From the NCBI RefSeq assembly GCF_017165765.1, contig NZ_JAFGZD010000020.1:1-64000 (forward strand): a stretch of DNA of 64,000 nucleotides. The letters are read 5' to 3'. Source of the stretch: Pseudomonas capsici. GTDB lineage: Bacteria > Pseudomonadota > Gammaproteobacteria > Pseudomonadales > Pseudomonadaceae. The position numbers and the translations under genes are program-made. This document shows, in pieces, positions 52,546 through 61,690 of this stretch. The notes below the pieces were generated by a model. That model was not told the origin of the DNA. It did no database searches and saw only the letters and a list, made by a program, of their open reading frames with translations. Numbering within the stretch: position 1 is the first letter of the stretch; each line of letters opens with the position of its first letter.

Positions 52546-52964
52546 CATAGCCCCCTCGCAGGCGCTGTGAAACCAGACGCCTGCCAGCAATTCGCAGCCC
52601 AATCCACCCAGTGAAATGCTGCGGCGCTATCTGCGTTAAGTGTTGCAAGTCCGTCAGAGGACCGTAGGAGGCAGCTTGCTGGCGACGCCACCGTTGTCGC
52701 CAGCAAGCTGCCTCCTACAGCATCATTACCAGCGCTGTACCAGCCCCCCATAACACTTAACGAGGACAGAACCAATGCTGCCTCAGAAACAGCTCGCCCC
52801 TTTATATTCAATAAAGATATAAAAATATATATTTCAGTTCTTTTACGGAATAAATCGCAGCCTTTATAACTGGCACCACTCCCGTGCTGTGAGCCAACTG
52901 TCTGCGAGGCAACAGTAGGTACTGTCCAGCGATCAACACTGCCTGATCTTCCCAAGGAATTGTC
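52546..52964. other. 419-bp spacer upstream of the sulfonate monooxygenase gene
   Basis: Contains the palindromic repeat (52639-52720), then a very A/T-rich block (about 52795-52860) that could bind IHF or act as an UP element. TGGCAC at 52871 looks like a sigma-54 -24 box, but the following GC is two bases too far away, so the promoter class of the next gene is undecided. Confidence 0.55.
52639..52720 (+). repeat. long palindromic repeat, copy 2
   Basis: A perfect 23-bp stem (52664-52686 with 52696-52718, core GAGGCAGCTTGCTGGCGAC) and a 9-nt loop, preceded by the flank TGTTGCAAGTCCGTCAGAGG. The same flank and stem occur inverted at 24414-24489. Confidence 0.85.
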
Positions 52965-54104
52965 ATGAACGTTTTCTGGTTTCTTCCCACCCACGGCGAT
53001 GGTCATTTTCTGGGTACGACCAAAGGCGCACGCCCGGTCACTCTCAATTATCTGAAGCAGGTGGCGCAGGCCGCCGATGACCTGGGCTATCACGGTGTGT
53101 TGATTCCTACCGGCCGTTCCTGCGAAGACTCCTGGGTCATCGCTTCGGCGCTGGTGCCGCTGACCGAACGCCTGAGGTTTCTGGTGGCGATTCGTCCGGG
53201 AATCATTTCACCGACGGTTTCAGCGCGCATGGCTGCGACACTGGATCGCCTCTCAGGCGGTCGCCTGCTGATCAACGTGGTCACCGGTGGCGACCCGGAT
53301 GAAAACCGTGGCGACGGCAGCTTCCTCGATCACAGCGAGCGTTACGAAGTCAGCGACGAGTTCCTGAAAATCTGGCGTCGCGTGCTGCAGGGCGAAGCCG
53401 TGGATTTCGAGGGCAAGCATCTGCGCGTGCAGAACGCCAAGGCGTTGTATCCGCCTATCCAGAAGCCTTATCCGCCGCTGTACTTTGGTGGTTCTTCCGA
53501 CGCCGCTCATGATCTGGCTGCCGATCAGGTGGATGTCTACCTGACCTGGGGGGAGCCACCCGCTGCCGTGGCCGAGAAACTGGCCGATGTCCGCGAGCGT
53601 GCAGCCCGCAAGGGCCGCACCGTCAAATTCGGTATCCGCCTGCATGTGATCGTGCGCGAAACCAGCGAAGAAGCCTGGAAAGCCGCCAGCACCCTGATCG
53701 AACACATCAGCGATGAAACCATCGCTGCCGCACAGAAGTCCTTCGCCCGCTTCGACTCCGAAGGTCAGCGCCGCATGGCTGCCCTGCATGACGGTCGTCG
53801 CGACAATCTGGAAATCGCCCCGAACCTGTGGGCAGGCGTGGGCCTGGTACGTGGTGGTGCAGGGACGGCTCTGGTGGGCAATCCGCAGGAAGTCGCGGCA
53901 CGCATCAAGGAATATGCGGATCTGGGCATCGAGAGTTTTATCTTCTCCGGCTACCCGCATCTGGAAGAAGCCTATCGCTTCGCCGAGCTGGTTTTCCCGC
54001 TGCTGCCTGAGCCTTATGCCAGCCTGGCAGGACGCGGCATCACCAACCTTACCGGCCCCTTTGGCGAAATGATCGCCAATGATCTGCCACCGCAGGCCAA
54101 GTGA
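52965..54104 (+). CDS. ssuD: FMNH2-dependent alkanesulfonate monooxygenase, SsuD/MsuD
   Basis: A 379-residue flavin monooxygenase of the bacterial luciferase fold that cleaves alkanesulfonates to aldehyde and sulfite when sulfate is scarce. It starts MNVFWFLPTHGDGHFLGTTK. NVVTGGDPDENRGDGSFLDH, YFGGSSDAAHDLAADQVDVY and YLTWGEPPAAVAEKL are typical of SsuD/MsuD. The length matches the family (about 380). It needs FMNH2 from SsuE, whose gene is 29 kb away at 23285. Its stop overlaps the regulator start by one base. Confidence 0.92.
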   Translation: MNVFWFLPTHGDGHFLGTTKGARPVTLNYLKQVAQAADDLGYHGVLIPTGRSCEDSWVIASALVPLTERLRFLVAIRPGIISPTVSARMAATLDRLSGGRLLINVVTGGDPDENRGDGSFLDHSERYEVSDEFLKIWRRVLQGEAVDFEGKHLRVQNAKALYPPIQKPYPPLYFGGSSDAAHDLAADQVDVYLTWGEPPAAVAEKLADVRERAARKGRTVKFGIRLHVIVRETSEEAWKAASTLIEHISDETIAAAQKSFARFDSEGQRRMAALHDGRRDNLEIAPNLWAGVGLVRGGAGTALVGNPQEVAARIKEYADLGIESFIFSGYPHLEEAYRFAELVFPLLPEPYASLAGRGITNLTGPFGEMIANDLPPQAK

Positions 54105-55210
54105 TGTCTGTGCAACTGCTGACCCTGCCGCCCTCGCCGGCCCTGGCGACTTCGATCCGGGCCACGGCCCAGGTTTTCGAGGACCCCAAATCCCGAGACT
54201 TGCTGGCTCACGTGCAGCAAGTGGCACCCAGCGATGCCAGTGTGCTGATCATCGGGGAAACCGGCACCGGCAAGGAACTGGTGGCTCGACATCTTCACGA
54301 ACTCAGTCACCGCCGCGACAAACCTTTCGTGGCGGTCAACTGCGGTGCGTTCTCGGAATCCCTGATCGAGGCCGAACTGTTCGGCCACGAGAAAGGTGCC
54401 TTTACCGGTGCCCTGAGCGCCAAGTCCGGCTGGTTTGAAGAGGCCGATGGCGGCACGCTGTTTCTGGATGAAATCGGCGACCTGTCCATGCCTCTGCAGG
54501 TCAAGTTGCTGCGTGTCTTGCAGGAACGCGAGGTAGTACGCCTGGGTTCACGCAAAAGCATTCCCATCAACGTGAGGGTGTTGGCCGCGACCAATGTGCA
54601 ACTGGAAAAAGCCATCAATGCCGGACATTTCCGCGAGGATCTGTATTACCGGCTGGACGTGGTGAATCTGGAATTGAGCCCGCTGCGCGAGCGACCTGGA
54701 GATATTCTGCCGCTGGCCCGGCACTTCATCGATATCTATAGCCAGCGCCTGAACTACGGCCCGATACGCATCAGTCCGGAAGCCGAACTCAAGCTCAAGA
54801 GCTACAGTTGGCCGGGTAATATTCGCGAGCTGGAAAACGTTATCCATCACACCTTGCTGGTCTGCCGTAACGGGGTTATCCAGCATGAAGACCTGCGCCT
54901 TTCGAACCTGAGGATCGAGCGTCAGGAAGAGGTGCCAAGAGGCGATGAGTCAGCGGAAGAACTGCTCAAGCGTGCCTTCCAGAAGCTGTTTGAAGAACAG
55001 GCCGGTGCGCTGCATGAAAAAGTCGAAGATGCCCTGCTAAGAGCAGCCTATCGCTTCTGCCATCACAATCAGGTGCACACCGCCAACCTGCTGGGCCTGA
55101 CCCGCAATGTCACCCGGGCGCATCTGATCCGCATCGGCGAACTGGCCGTCAACAAACGCCGCCCCGGTGAAAACCTGCAAGGCGAGCAGATGCTGCACCT
55201 ATCGGTCTGA
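54104..55210 (+). CDS. sfnR: sigma-54-dependent activator, SfnR-like
   Basis: A 368-residue enhancer-binding protein that lacks a sensory N-terminal domain: the AAA+ core starts near residue 25. Walker A is GETGTGKE (51-58), the sigma-54 contact loop GAFTGA is at 98-103, and Walker B is GGTLFLDEIGD. A FIS-type DNA-binding domain ends the chain (NQVHTANLLGLTRNVTRAHL). SfnR in Pseudomonas activates sulfone and sulfonate genes with RpoN. Coupled to ssuD; the sigma-54 promoter of ssuE is a likely target. The last 12 bases overlap the convergent oxidoreductase gene. Confidence 0.88.
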   Translation: MSVQLLTLPPSPALATSIRATAQVFEDPKSRDLLAHVQQVAPSDASVLIIGETGTGKELVARHLHELSHRRDKPFVAVNCGAFSESLIEAELFGHEKGAFTGALSAKSGWFEEADGGTLFLDEIGDLSMPLQVKLLRVLQEREVVRLGSRKSIPINVRVLAATNVQLEKAINAGHFREDLYYRLDVVNLELSPLRERPGDILPLARHFIDIYSQRLNYGPIRISPEAELKLKSYSWPGNIRELENVIHHTLLVCRNGVIQHEDLRLSNLRIERQEEVPRGDESAEELLKRAFQKLFEEQAGALHEKVEDALLRAAYRFCHHNQVHTANLLGLTRNVTRAHLIRIGELAVNKRRPGENLQGEQMLHLSV

Positions 55211-56626
55211 GAGCAAGGCGGTCAGGTGCAGGGCCAGGGCCTTGGACTGGATCGCCACATCGGTCACCGCGGTACTTTCCCACCACATGCCCCGCAGCGG
55301 CGGGCCCATGGCAAACAGACGCGGTGAACGTCGTCCTTTGGCATCGAGAACCGCTCCGTCGCGCTCGGCGGCAATTCCCAACGCCAGAGGCCCTGGCTGA
55401 ATCAGGCCCCGGGCCAGCAGTTGACGTGGCAAGGGACGGTCTACCCGACGCCAGTCGTATTCGATACCCGTGGAGTTGATCAGGGCATCTCCGGCAACCA
55501 GTGACGACTGGCTCTGACCGCGATGCCGGATCTGAATGTGCACCCGCCCCTGAGACAGGGACTTCACCCCTTGCAAAGAGGCCGCCTGAATGGTCAGCCG
55601 CCCCTGTTGCACCAGGTCTGCAAGCAGCGCAGCACTGGGCGGCGGCGAACGATGGTGATGGCTTTCCCACCAGGGCCGAACATGCCTGACGAACTGACGG
55701 CGCTGGCGATCGGAAGCCTGGTTCCACAAACGGCCGATATTGGCCCGTACCGTATCCAGAGGTGCTTGCCAGTCGATACCGCTTTCGATGGCCAGCTCAC
55801 ACTGTTCGCGCACCTTGCGTACCAATTGCCGGGTGCTGCGAATACTGTGGTCCTGTTCGAGGAAGTCGGCCCACTCCGGCGGCTGACGGCGGACATGAGG
55901 CAGCAGGCCATGGCGGGAAAACACCCGGATGGGGCCACGGTGCCCGGACTGCTGCAAGGACACCACGGCATCGACCATGGTCAGCCCGGAACCGATGATC
56001 AGAACCGTGGACTGAGGATCCAGCCGGCGCATGGCCTCGACATTCCAGGGGTCGAGCGCTGCCGCATTGAGGCCATTGGAATGATGCTGAGGCGTACGTG
56101 AGGCCGCGTACATGCCCGTTGCCAGCACCGCGAAACGGCCCTGCAATTCTGTCCCGTCGGCCAGGGTGACAGTGACACCCGACTCTTTGGTCAGCAGATC
56201 GACCGCTTCCCCGCGAACATGCTCGACGCTGGAGCCGTGAACCTGTCCGGCCGCCTGAGCCTCCCGCAGACGCTGCTGCACATACAACCCGAAGACGCCC
56301 CGTGGCGGAAACATCACCGACACCGGCACCGACTGCTCCCTTGATTCAGGCCAGCCGCCGTCGGCCAGGTACTGGGTCAGCCACTGGGTCAGGTCATCAG
56401 GATTATCGGGATCGGCACTCATGCGGGCAGCATTGCCATTGAGGGTATGTCCCGGCTCAGTGGCGCTGTAGGCTTCTCCCCTGCCCAGTTCGGCCCGGGG
56501 CTCGACGATCAGGATTCGTCGCATGCCGGGCTGGCGCAACAACTGGACTGCCAGCATGGTGCCGCTCAGGCCTCCACCAATGATCAGGACATCGGCTACG
56601 GCAGGCAGGATCTTGTCATCGCGCAT
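55199..56626 (-). CDS. FAD/NAD(P)-binding oxidoreductase
   Basis: A 475-residue flavoprotein. The dinucleotide-binding motif is VADVLIIGGGLSGTMLAVQL near the N-terminus, and a second nucleotide-binding segment is STVLIIGSGLTMVDAVVSLQ around residue 205. It matches the FAD_NAD(P)-binding family near pyoverdine- and lysine-N-monooxygenase-like folds; the reaction is unknown. It is 38 bp after the XRE-cupin regulator gene on the same strand and could be in its operon. Confidence 0.8.
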   Translation of the reverse strand: MRDDKILPAVADVLIIGGGLSGTMLAVQLLRQPGMRRILIVEPRAELGRGEAYSATEPGHTLNGNAARMSADPDNPDDLTQWLTQYLADGGWPESREQSVPVSVMFPPRGVFGLYVQQRLREAQAAGQVHGSSVEHVRGEAVDLLTKESGVTVTLADGTELQGRFAVLATGMYAASRTPQHHSNGLNAAALDPWNVEAMRRLDPQSTVLIIGSGLTMVDAVVSLQQSGHRGPIRVFSRHGLLPHVRRQPPEWADFLEQDHSIRSTRQLVRKVREQCELAIESGIDWQAPLDTVRANIGRLWNQASDRQRRQFVRHVRPWWESHHHRSPPPSAALLADLVQQGRLTIQAASLQGVKSLSQGRVHIQIRHRGQSQSSLVAGDALINSTGIEYDWRRVDRPLPRQLLARGLIQPGPLALGIAAERDGAVLDAKGRRSPRLFAMGPPLRGMWWESTAVTDVAIQSKALALHLTALLSDR

Positions 56627-56664
56627 CGAACATCGCCTCGGGCTGATTGCTGGGAAGTCTGTAT

Positions 56665-57246
56665 TTACAGCACCACATTGCGTACGAAACGCAGGGTAAT
56701 CTCACCTTCATTGCGATAAGTGTGTGGCTGGTTGCTGGGGAACATGAAGAATTCGCCAGGACCGACCCGATGCTGCCTGTCACGCTCGGCAAAGCTTACG
56801 GTCAGATACCCTTCGACGACGTAGACCTGCTCGCTCCAGCCTTCGGGATCGGCCTCGGATGCGTAGGCATCCCCGGGCTCGAGCGTGAACTCCCACAACT
56901 CGACCTCGCGCCGGGCAAGGGCCTTGGCCAGCAGCACAGCCTTGCTGCCCGGTCGGGTGCCTTCCCAGGCCAGTTCGTTGATACGGCTGTGATCCGCCAG
57001 CTCGGGTGCCTGAATCAAGTCGCTGAAGGCCACCTCAAGCGCCTCGGCCACCCGGTCCAGCGTTGCGAGGCTGACATTCTTCTCTCCCGCCTCGATAGCC
57101 ACCAGCATGCGGCGGCTGACGCCGGACTTTTCCGCCAGAGCGCTCTGGCTCAGCCCTGCCCCATTACGCAGACGGCGAACGTTATGGCTGACATGCTGCA
57201 GCACGGGGGCACGCTGGGAATTTTCTTTGTGCACGATATTGCTCAT
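56665..57246 (-). CDS. XRE-family regulator with C-terminal cupin
   Basis: A 193-residue protein. The N-terminal helix-turn-helix is RNGAGLSQSALAEKSGVSRR (about 28-47). The C-terminal cupin has EPGDAYASEADPEGWSEQVY and FFMFPSNQPHTYRNEGEITL, the small-molecule-binding barrel. This architecture is common for repressors of transport or amine/amino-acid catabolism genes. It is divergent from the EamA exporter across a 96-bp spacer that contains three related TTGCG-type elements. Confidence 0.88.
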   Translation of the reverse strand: MSNIVHKENSQRAPVLQHVSHNVRRLRNGAGLSQSALAEKSGVSRRMLVAIEAGEKNVSLATLDRVAEALEVAFSDLIQAPELADHSRINELAWEGTRPGSKAVLLAKALARREVELWEFTLEPGDAYASEADPEGWSEQVYVVEGYLTVSFAERDRQHRVGPGEFFMFPSNQPHTYRNEGEITLRFVRNVVL

Positions 57247-57254
57247 CTGAACCC

Positions 57255-57303
57255 TTTGCGCATTATACTGCCCACATTTTGCGACGCATTGTGTGTTGCG
57301 TAT
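57255..57303. promoter_or_regulatory. operator-like repeats between the XRE-cupin and EamA genes
   Basis: Three related elements, TTTGCGCATTA (57255-57265), TTTGCGACGCA (57278-57288) and GTTGCGTAT (57295-57303), lie in the 96-bp divergent spacer. The first overlaps a leftward TATAAT -10 (57262-57267). Binding by the XRE-cupin protein is inferred. Confidence 0.45.
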
Positions 57304-57342
57304 CCCATTGCATGCAAGGCTTTAAAAGCCTGGAAAACCCTC

Positions 57343-58269
57343 ATGACCTCCATTCGCCGAGTACCGCGTGTCAGCAAGGCTGAAGCGGTACTGATCCTGA
57401 TCACTGTCCTGTGGGGCGGCACCTTCCTGCTCGTCCAGCACGCCCTGACCGTCAGCGGGCCGATGTTTTTCGTGGGCCTGCGATTTGCCGCCGCGGCCTG
57501 CATCGTAGCGCTGTTCTCGATGAAAACCATGCGCGAACTGACTTTGCTTGAACTCAGGGCCGGTATATTCATCGGCATTTCGATCATGCTCGGCTACGGG
57601 CTGCAGACCATCGGCCTGCAGAGCATCCCCAGCAGCCAGTCGGCGTTCATCACCGCATTGTATGTCCCTTGCGTGCCCTTGCTGCAATGGCTGGTGCTGG
57701 GACGTCGTCCCGGCCTGATGCCCAGCCTGGGCATTGCGCTGGCCTTCAGCGGGCTGATACTGCTCTCGGGGCCGGAAGGCGCATCGTTGCAATTCAGTCC
57801 TGGCGAGATTGCCACCATCATCAGCGCCGTGGCGATTGCTGCCGAAATCATCATGATCGGTGCCTATGCCGGCAAGGTCGATGTACGACGGGTCACTGTC
57901 GTGCAACTGGCTACCGCCTCGATGCTGGCGTTTCTGATGATCGTTCCCACCGGCGAGAGCCTGCCGGGCTTTTCCTGGCTGCTGGTTATCAGTGCCGTTG
58001 GCCTGGGTGCCATGAGCGCAGTTATCCAGGTCGCCATGAACTGGGCACAGAAGAGCGTATCCCCGACCCGAGCCACCGTGATCTATGCCGGGGAGCCGGT
58101 CTGGGCCGGGATTGCCGGACGGCTGGCCGGTGAACGTCTGCCGGGTATCGCATTGCTGGGTGCGGCGCTGATTGTCGCTGGCGTGATTGTCAGTGAAATG
58201 AAGGCGCGGGCCCGGCCTCAGGAACAGGAAACGGAGCAGGAAGAAGGCATCCAGCGACTGGATCAATGA
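57343..58269 (+). CDS. EamA-family exporter
   Basis: A 308-residue inner-membrane protein with ten hydrophobic segments in two EamA halves (VLILITVLWGGTFLLVQHAL; AVAIAAEIIMIGAYAGKVDV). The frame is open far upstream, but the ATG at 57343 gives the normal family start and lies just beyond the divergent promoter region. A charged tail (QEQETEQEEGIQRLDQ) is cytosolic. The likely function is export of an amino acid or drug, under control of the adjacent XRE-cupin protein. Confidence 0.85.
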   Translation: MTSIRRVPRVSKAEAVLILITVLWGGTFLLVQHALTVSGPMFFVGLRFAAAACIVALFSMKTMRELTLLELRAGIFIGISIMLGYGLQTIGLQSIPSSQSAFITALYVPCVPLLQWLVLGRRPGLMPSLGIALAFSGLILLSGPEGASLQFSPGEIATIISAVAIAAEIIMIGAYAGKVDVRRVTVVQLATASMLAFLMIVPTGESLPGFSWLLVISAVGLGAMSAVIQVAMNWAQKSVSPTRATVIYAGEPVWAGIAGRLAGERLPGIALLGAALIVAGVIVSEMKARARPQEQETEQEEGIQRLDQ

Positions 58270-58344
58270 CGCCGGATCCACGTCCTGCAAGGCTCACAGG
58301 TTTAAAACAGACACTTCTTGTAGGAAATTCCTGAGGCTCTGAGT

Positions 58345-58373
58345 TTGGAGATGCGACGTCTGGCACGTATGAT
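58345..58373 (+). promoter_or_regulatory. sigma-70 promoter candidate of the mrp operon
   Basis: TTGGAG (58345-58350), a 17-bp spacer and TATGAT (58368-58373), ending 30 bp before the mrpA start. Confidence 0.55.
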
Positions 58374-58403
58374 GCTTGACATTTCCCTGCAGATTAGAAG
58401 CCT

Positions 58404-61346
58404 ATGTCTCTGATAGTTCTACTGCTTCTGCCTTTCATCGGCAGCTGTCTGGCGGCCCTTTTGCCGCACAACGCGCGTAACGCCGAATCCCTGCTCGCTG
58501 GCATGATCGCTCTGATCGGTGCCGTGCAGGTGGCGTTGTGGTTCCCGCAGATCGCCGACGGCGGTGTGATTCGTGAAGAATACTTCTGGCTGCCCAGCCT
58601 GGGACTGAATTTCGTCCTGCGCATGGACGGGTTTGCCTGGATGTTTTCGATGATGGTGCTGGGCATCGGCACGCTGGTGTCCTTGTATGCCCGCTATTAC
58701 ATGTCACCGGACGATCCTGTTCCGCGTTTCTTTGCGTTTTTCCTGGCGTTCATGGGGGCAATGCTGGGGCTGGTGATCTCCGGCAACCTGATCCAGATCG
58801 TGTTTTTCTGGGAACTGACCAGTGTCTTTTCCTTCCTGCTGATCGGTTACTGGCACCATCGCAATGACGCACGACGCGGCGCTTACATGGCACTGATGGT
58901 CACGGGCGCTGGCGGTCTGGCGTTGCTGGTGGGCGTCCTGATGCTGGGCCATGTGGTGGGCAGTTATGACCTGGACCGCGTGCTGGCCTCGGGCGAAGCG
59001 ATCCGTGCCCATGCACTGTACCCGGTGTTATTGACCCTGATCCTGATCGGCGCCTTGAGCAAGAGCGCACAGTTTCCGTTTCACTTCTGGCTGCCCCACG
59101 CCATGGCCGCGCCGACGCCGGTCTCGGCTTATCTGCACTCGGCAACCATGGTCAAGGCCGGGGTGTTTCTGCTTGCGCGCCTGTGGCCTTCGCTGTCCGG
59201 CACCGAACAGTGGTTCTGGATCGTCAGCGGGGCCGGTGCCTGCACACTGGTGCTGGGCGCCTACGCCGCCATTTTCCAGAACGACCTCAAGGGGCTGCTG
59301 GCCTACTCGACCATCAGCCATCTGGGCCTGATCACTCTGCTGCTGGGCCTCAACAGCCCGCTGGCGGCCGTTGCGGCCGTGTTCCACATCCTCAACCACG
59401 CCACCTTCAAGGCTTCACTGTTCATGGCGGCAGGGATCATCGACCATGAAAGCGGAACACGGGATATCCGGCGTCTCAGCGGGCTGATAAAGCTGATCCC
59501 TTACACCGCGACACTGGCCATGGTTGCCAGTGCTTCGATGGCGGGGGTGCCGTTGCTCAACGGCTTCCTGTCCAAAGAGATGTTCTTCGCCGAAACCGTA
59601 TTCATTTCTGCCACCGCCTGGGTAGAAATGGCGCTGCCCATCATCGCGACCATTGCCGGGGCCTTCAGCGTCGCCTACTCCCTGCGCTTTACCGTGGATG
59701 TGTTTTTCGGCCCGGCGGCAAAAGACCTTCCCCTGCTGCCCCACGAACCGCCACGCTGGATGCGTGCGCCGGTGGAGTTGCTGGTGATGGCCTGTCTGGT
59801 GGTCGGTATTTTCCCGGCTCAATCGGTCGCTCCACTGCTCGCCGCCGCTGCACAGCCGGTAGTGGGCGATACGTTGCCCGAGTACAGCCTGGCGATCTGG
59901 CACGGCTGGAACGCACCGATGATCATGAGTCTGATCGCCATGGCCGGTGGCATTACGCTGTATCTGCTGCTGCGCAAGTCGTTCCGCCAGGAACGCTTTG
60001 TCGGCCCGCCACTGGTATCGAGGCTCAACGGCAAGCTGTTTTTCGAACGTTGTCAGGTGATCCTGATGCAGTGGGCTCGACGCTTCGAGCGTCAGGTCAG
60101 TACCCGTCGTCTCCAGCCACAATTGTTCATGCTGGTTCTGACGGCAGCGGTGCTGGGCTTTATTCCGATGTACTTCAGCGGCCTGACCTGGGGTGACCGG
60201 CCGAAGATTCCGGGCTCCGGAGTGTTTGTAACCCTGTGGCTGATCGCGATTGCCTGCGCCCTCGGAGCTGCATGGCAAGGCAAGTATCACCGTCTGGCTG
60301 CGCTGATCATGGTCAGTGTCTGCGGCCTGATGACCTGCATCACCTTTGTCTGGTTCTCGGCACCCGATCTGGCGCTGACCCAACTGGTGGTCGAAGTGGT
60401 GACCACCGTGCTGATCCTGCTGGGACTGCGCTGGATGCCACGCCGTAACGAAGATGTCGCGCCCTCGGTGAGTTCGCGACTCAATGCCCGTACCCGACGC
60501 ATTCGCGACCTGACGCTGTCCGTACTGGTCGGTGCAGGCATGGCCTTGCTGTCCTATGCCATGCTGACCCGCCAGACGCCCAACGCCATCTCTTCGTTCT
60601 ACCTGAGCCGGGCATTGCCCGAAGGTGGCGGCACCAACGTGGTCAACGTGATGCTGGTGGATTTCCGCGGCTTCGACACCTTCGGGGAAATCACGGTACT
60701 GGCCGCCGTTGCCCTGACGGTATTCGCCTTGCTGCGTCGTTTCCGTCCCCCCAAGGAAAGCATCCCCCTGCCCGCCCAGCAACGCCTGCTGGCCCGTGAC
60801 GTGGTCACTGACCTGATCAACCCGCGCAGCGCAAGCGATACGGCACTGGGCTTCATGATGGTGCCGGCTGCGCTGGTACGCCTGCTGCTGCCCATCGCGT
60901 TCATGGTTTCGATGTACCTGTTCATGCGCGGCCACAACCAGCCGGGCGGCGGGTTCGTCGCCGGTCTGGTGATGTCGGTGGCGTTCATCCTGCAATACAT
61001 GGTTGCCGGAACTCAGTGGGTCGAGGCGCAGATGAGCCTGCGACCTCTGCGCTGGATGGGCACCGGTCTGCTGTGCGCTGTCATCACCGGCCTGGTTTCC
61101 ATGGCGCTGGGGTATCCGTTCATGACCACTCATACCGCGCATCTGGACCTGCCGATACTCGGCGAAGTCCATTTCGCCAGCGCCCTGTTCTTCGATGTAG
61201 GCGTCTATGCAGTGGTCGTCGGCTCGACGCTGTTGATCCTCACTGCGCTGGCCCACCAGTCGGTGCGCAGCCATCGTCCGACCCAGTTGCCGAAACCGAT
61301 TGTCCGCCCTGCGGCCGAATCCGCGACTACACAAGGAGCCGTCTGA
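58404..61346 (+). CDS. mrpA: Mrp-type cation/proton antiporter subunit A (A-B fusion)
   Basis: A 980-residue polytopic membrane protein related to the NuoL subunit of complex I, with over 20 hydrophobic segments. The proton-translocation core is visible (ELTSVFSFLLIGYWHHRNDA, SAQFPFHFWLPHAMAAPTPV, LKGLLAYSTISHLGLITLLL). The C-terminal about 140 residues (from about 835, LLLPIAFMVSMYLFMRGHNQPGGGF) are an MrpB domain, the fused form usual in Pseudomonas phaAB. Part of a complex exporting Na+ or K+ for protons at alkaline pH. Its stop overlaps mrpC by one base. Confidence 0.93.
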   Translation: MSLIVLLLLPFIGSCLAALLPHNARNAESLLAGMIALIGAVQVALWFPQIADGGVIREEYFWLPSLGLNFVLRMDGFAWMFSMMVLGIGTLVSLYARYYMSPDDPVPRFFAFFLAFMGAMLGLVISGNLIQIVFFWELTSVFSFLLIGYWHHRNDARRGAYMALMVTGAGGLALLVGVLMLGHVVGSYDLDRVLASGEAIRAHALYPVLLTLILIGALSKSAQFPFHFWLPHAMAAPTPVSAYLHSATMVKAGVFLLARLWPSLSGTEQWFWIVSGAGACTLVLGAYAAIFQNDLKGLLAYSTISHLGLITLLLGLNSPLAAVAAVFHILNHATFKASLFMAAGIIDHESGTRDIRRLSGLIKLIPYTATLAMVASASMAGVPLLNGFLSKEMFFAETVFISATAWVEMALPIIATIAGAFSVAYSLRFTVDVFFGPAAKDLPLLPHEPPRWMRAPVELLVMACLVVGIFPAQSVAPLLAAAAQPVVGDTLPEYSLAIWHGWNAPMIMSLIAMAGGITLYLLLRKSFRQERFVGPPLVSRLNGKLFFERCQVILMQWARRFERQVSTRRLQPQLFMLVLTAAVLGFIPMYFSGLTWGDRPKIPGSGVFVTLWLIAIACALGAAWQGKYHRLAALIMVSVCGLMTCITFVWFSAPDLALTQLVVEVVTTVLILLGLRWMPRRNEDVAPSVSSRLNARTRRIRDLTLSVLVGAGMALLSYAMLTRQTPNAISSFYLSRALPEGGGTNVVNVMLVDFRGFDTFGEITVLAAVALTVFALLRRFRPPKESIPLPAQQRLLARDVVTDLINPRSASDTALGFMMVPAALVRLLLPIAFMVSMYLFMRGHNQPGGGFVAGLVMSVAFILQYMVAGTQWVEAQMSLRPLRWMGTGLLCAVITGLVSMALGYPFMTTHTAHLDLPILGEVHFASALFFDVGVYAVVVGSTLLILTALAHQSVRSHRPTQLPKPIVRPAAESATTQGAV

Positions 61347-61690
61347 TGGAAGAAGTCATCGCAGTCGCCATTGGCGTTCTCGCTGCATCCGGTGTCTGGC
61401 TGATACTGCGCCCGCGTACCTTTCAGGTGGTGATGGGTCTGTGTCTGCTGTCCTATGGCGTGAACCTGTTCATTTTCAGCATGGGCAGCCTGTTCATCGG
61501 CAAGGAGCCCATCATCAAGGACGGCATCCCTCAGGACCTGCTCAACTACACCGATCCCCTGCCCCAGGCGCTGGTACTGACCGCAATCGTCATCAGCTTT
61601 GCCATGACGGCTCTGTTTCTGGTCGTGCTGCTGGCGTCCCGCGGCCTGACCGGCACTGACCATGTGGATGGCAGGGAGCCCAAGGCATGA
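61346..61690 (+). CDS. mrpC: Mrp antiporter subunit C
   Basis: A 114-residue NuoK-like protein with three transmembrane segments (VIAVAIGVLAASGVWLILRP, FQVVMGLCLLSYGVNLFIFS, ALVLTAIVISFAMTALFLVV). The start overlaps the mrpA stop (TGATG), and the stop overlaps the mrpD start by four bases. Confidence 0.92.
   Translation: MEEVIAVAIGVLAASGVWLILRPRTFQVVMGLCLLSYGVNLFIFSMGSLFIGKEPIIKDGIPQDLLNYTDPLPQALVLTAIVISFAMTALFLVVLLASRGLTGTDHVDGREPKA

Noticed and set aside
52871..52888. Sigma-54-like sequence before ssuD
   Set aside because: TGGCAC is present, but the downstream GC is two bases beyond the strict 10-base gap between GG and GC, so it is not a valid RpoN promoter as it stands.
56647..57342. 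Long N-terminal extension of the EamA exporter gene
   Set aside because: These 232 codons are antisense to the XRE-cupin gene and cross the divergent promoter region; the ATG at 57343 gives the family's usual N-terminus.
59415..61334. Minus-strand frame of 639 codons
   Set aside because: Antisense to mrpA, with the same biased His/Gln-rich composition and no domain.
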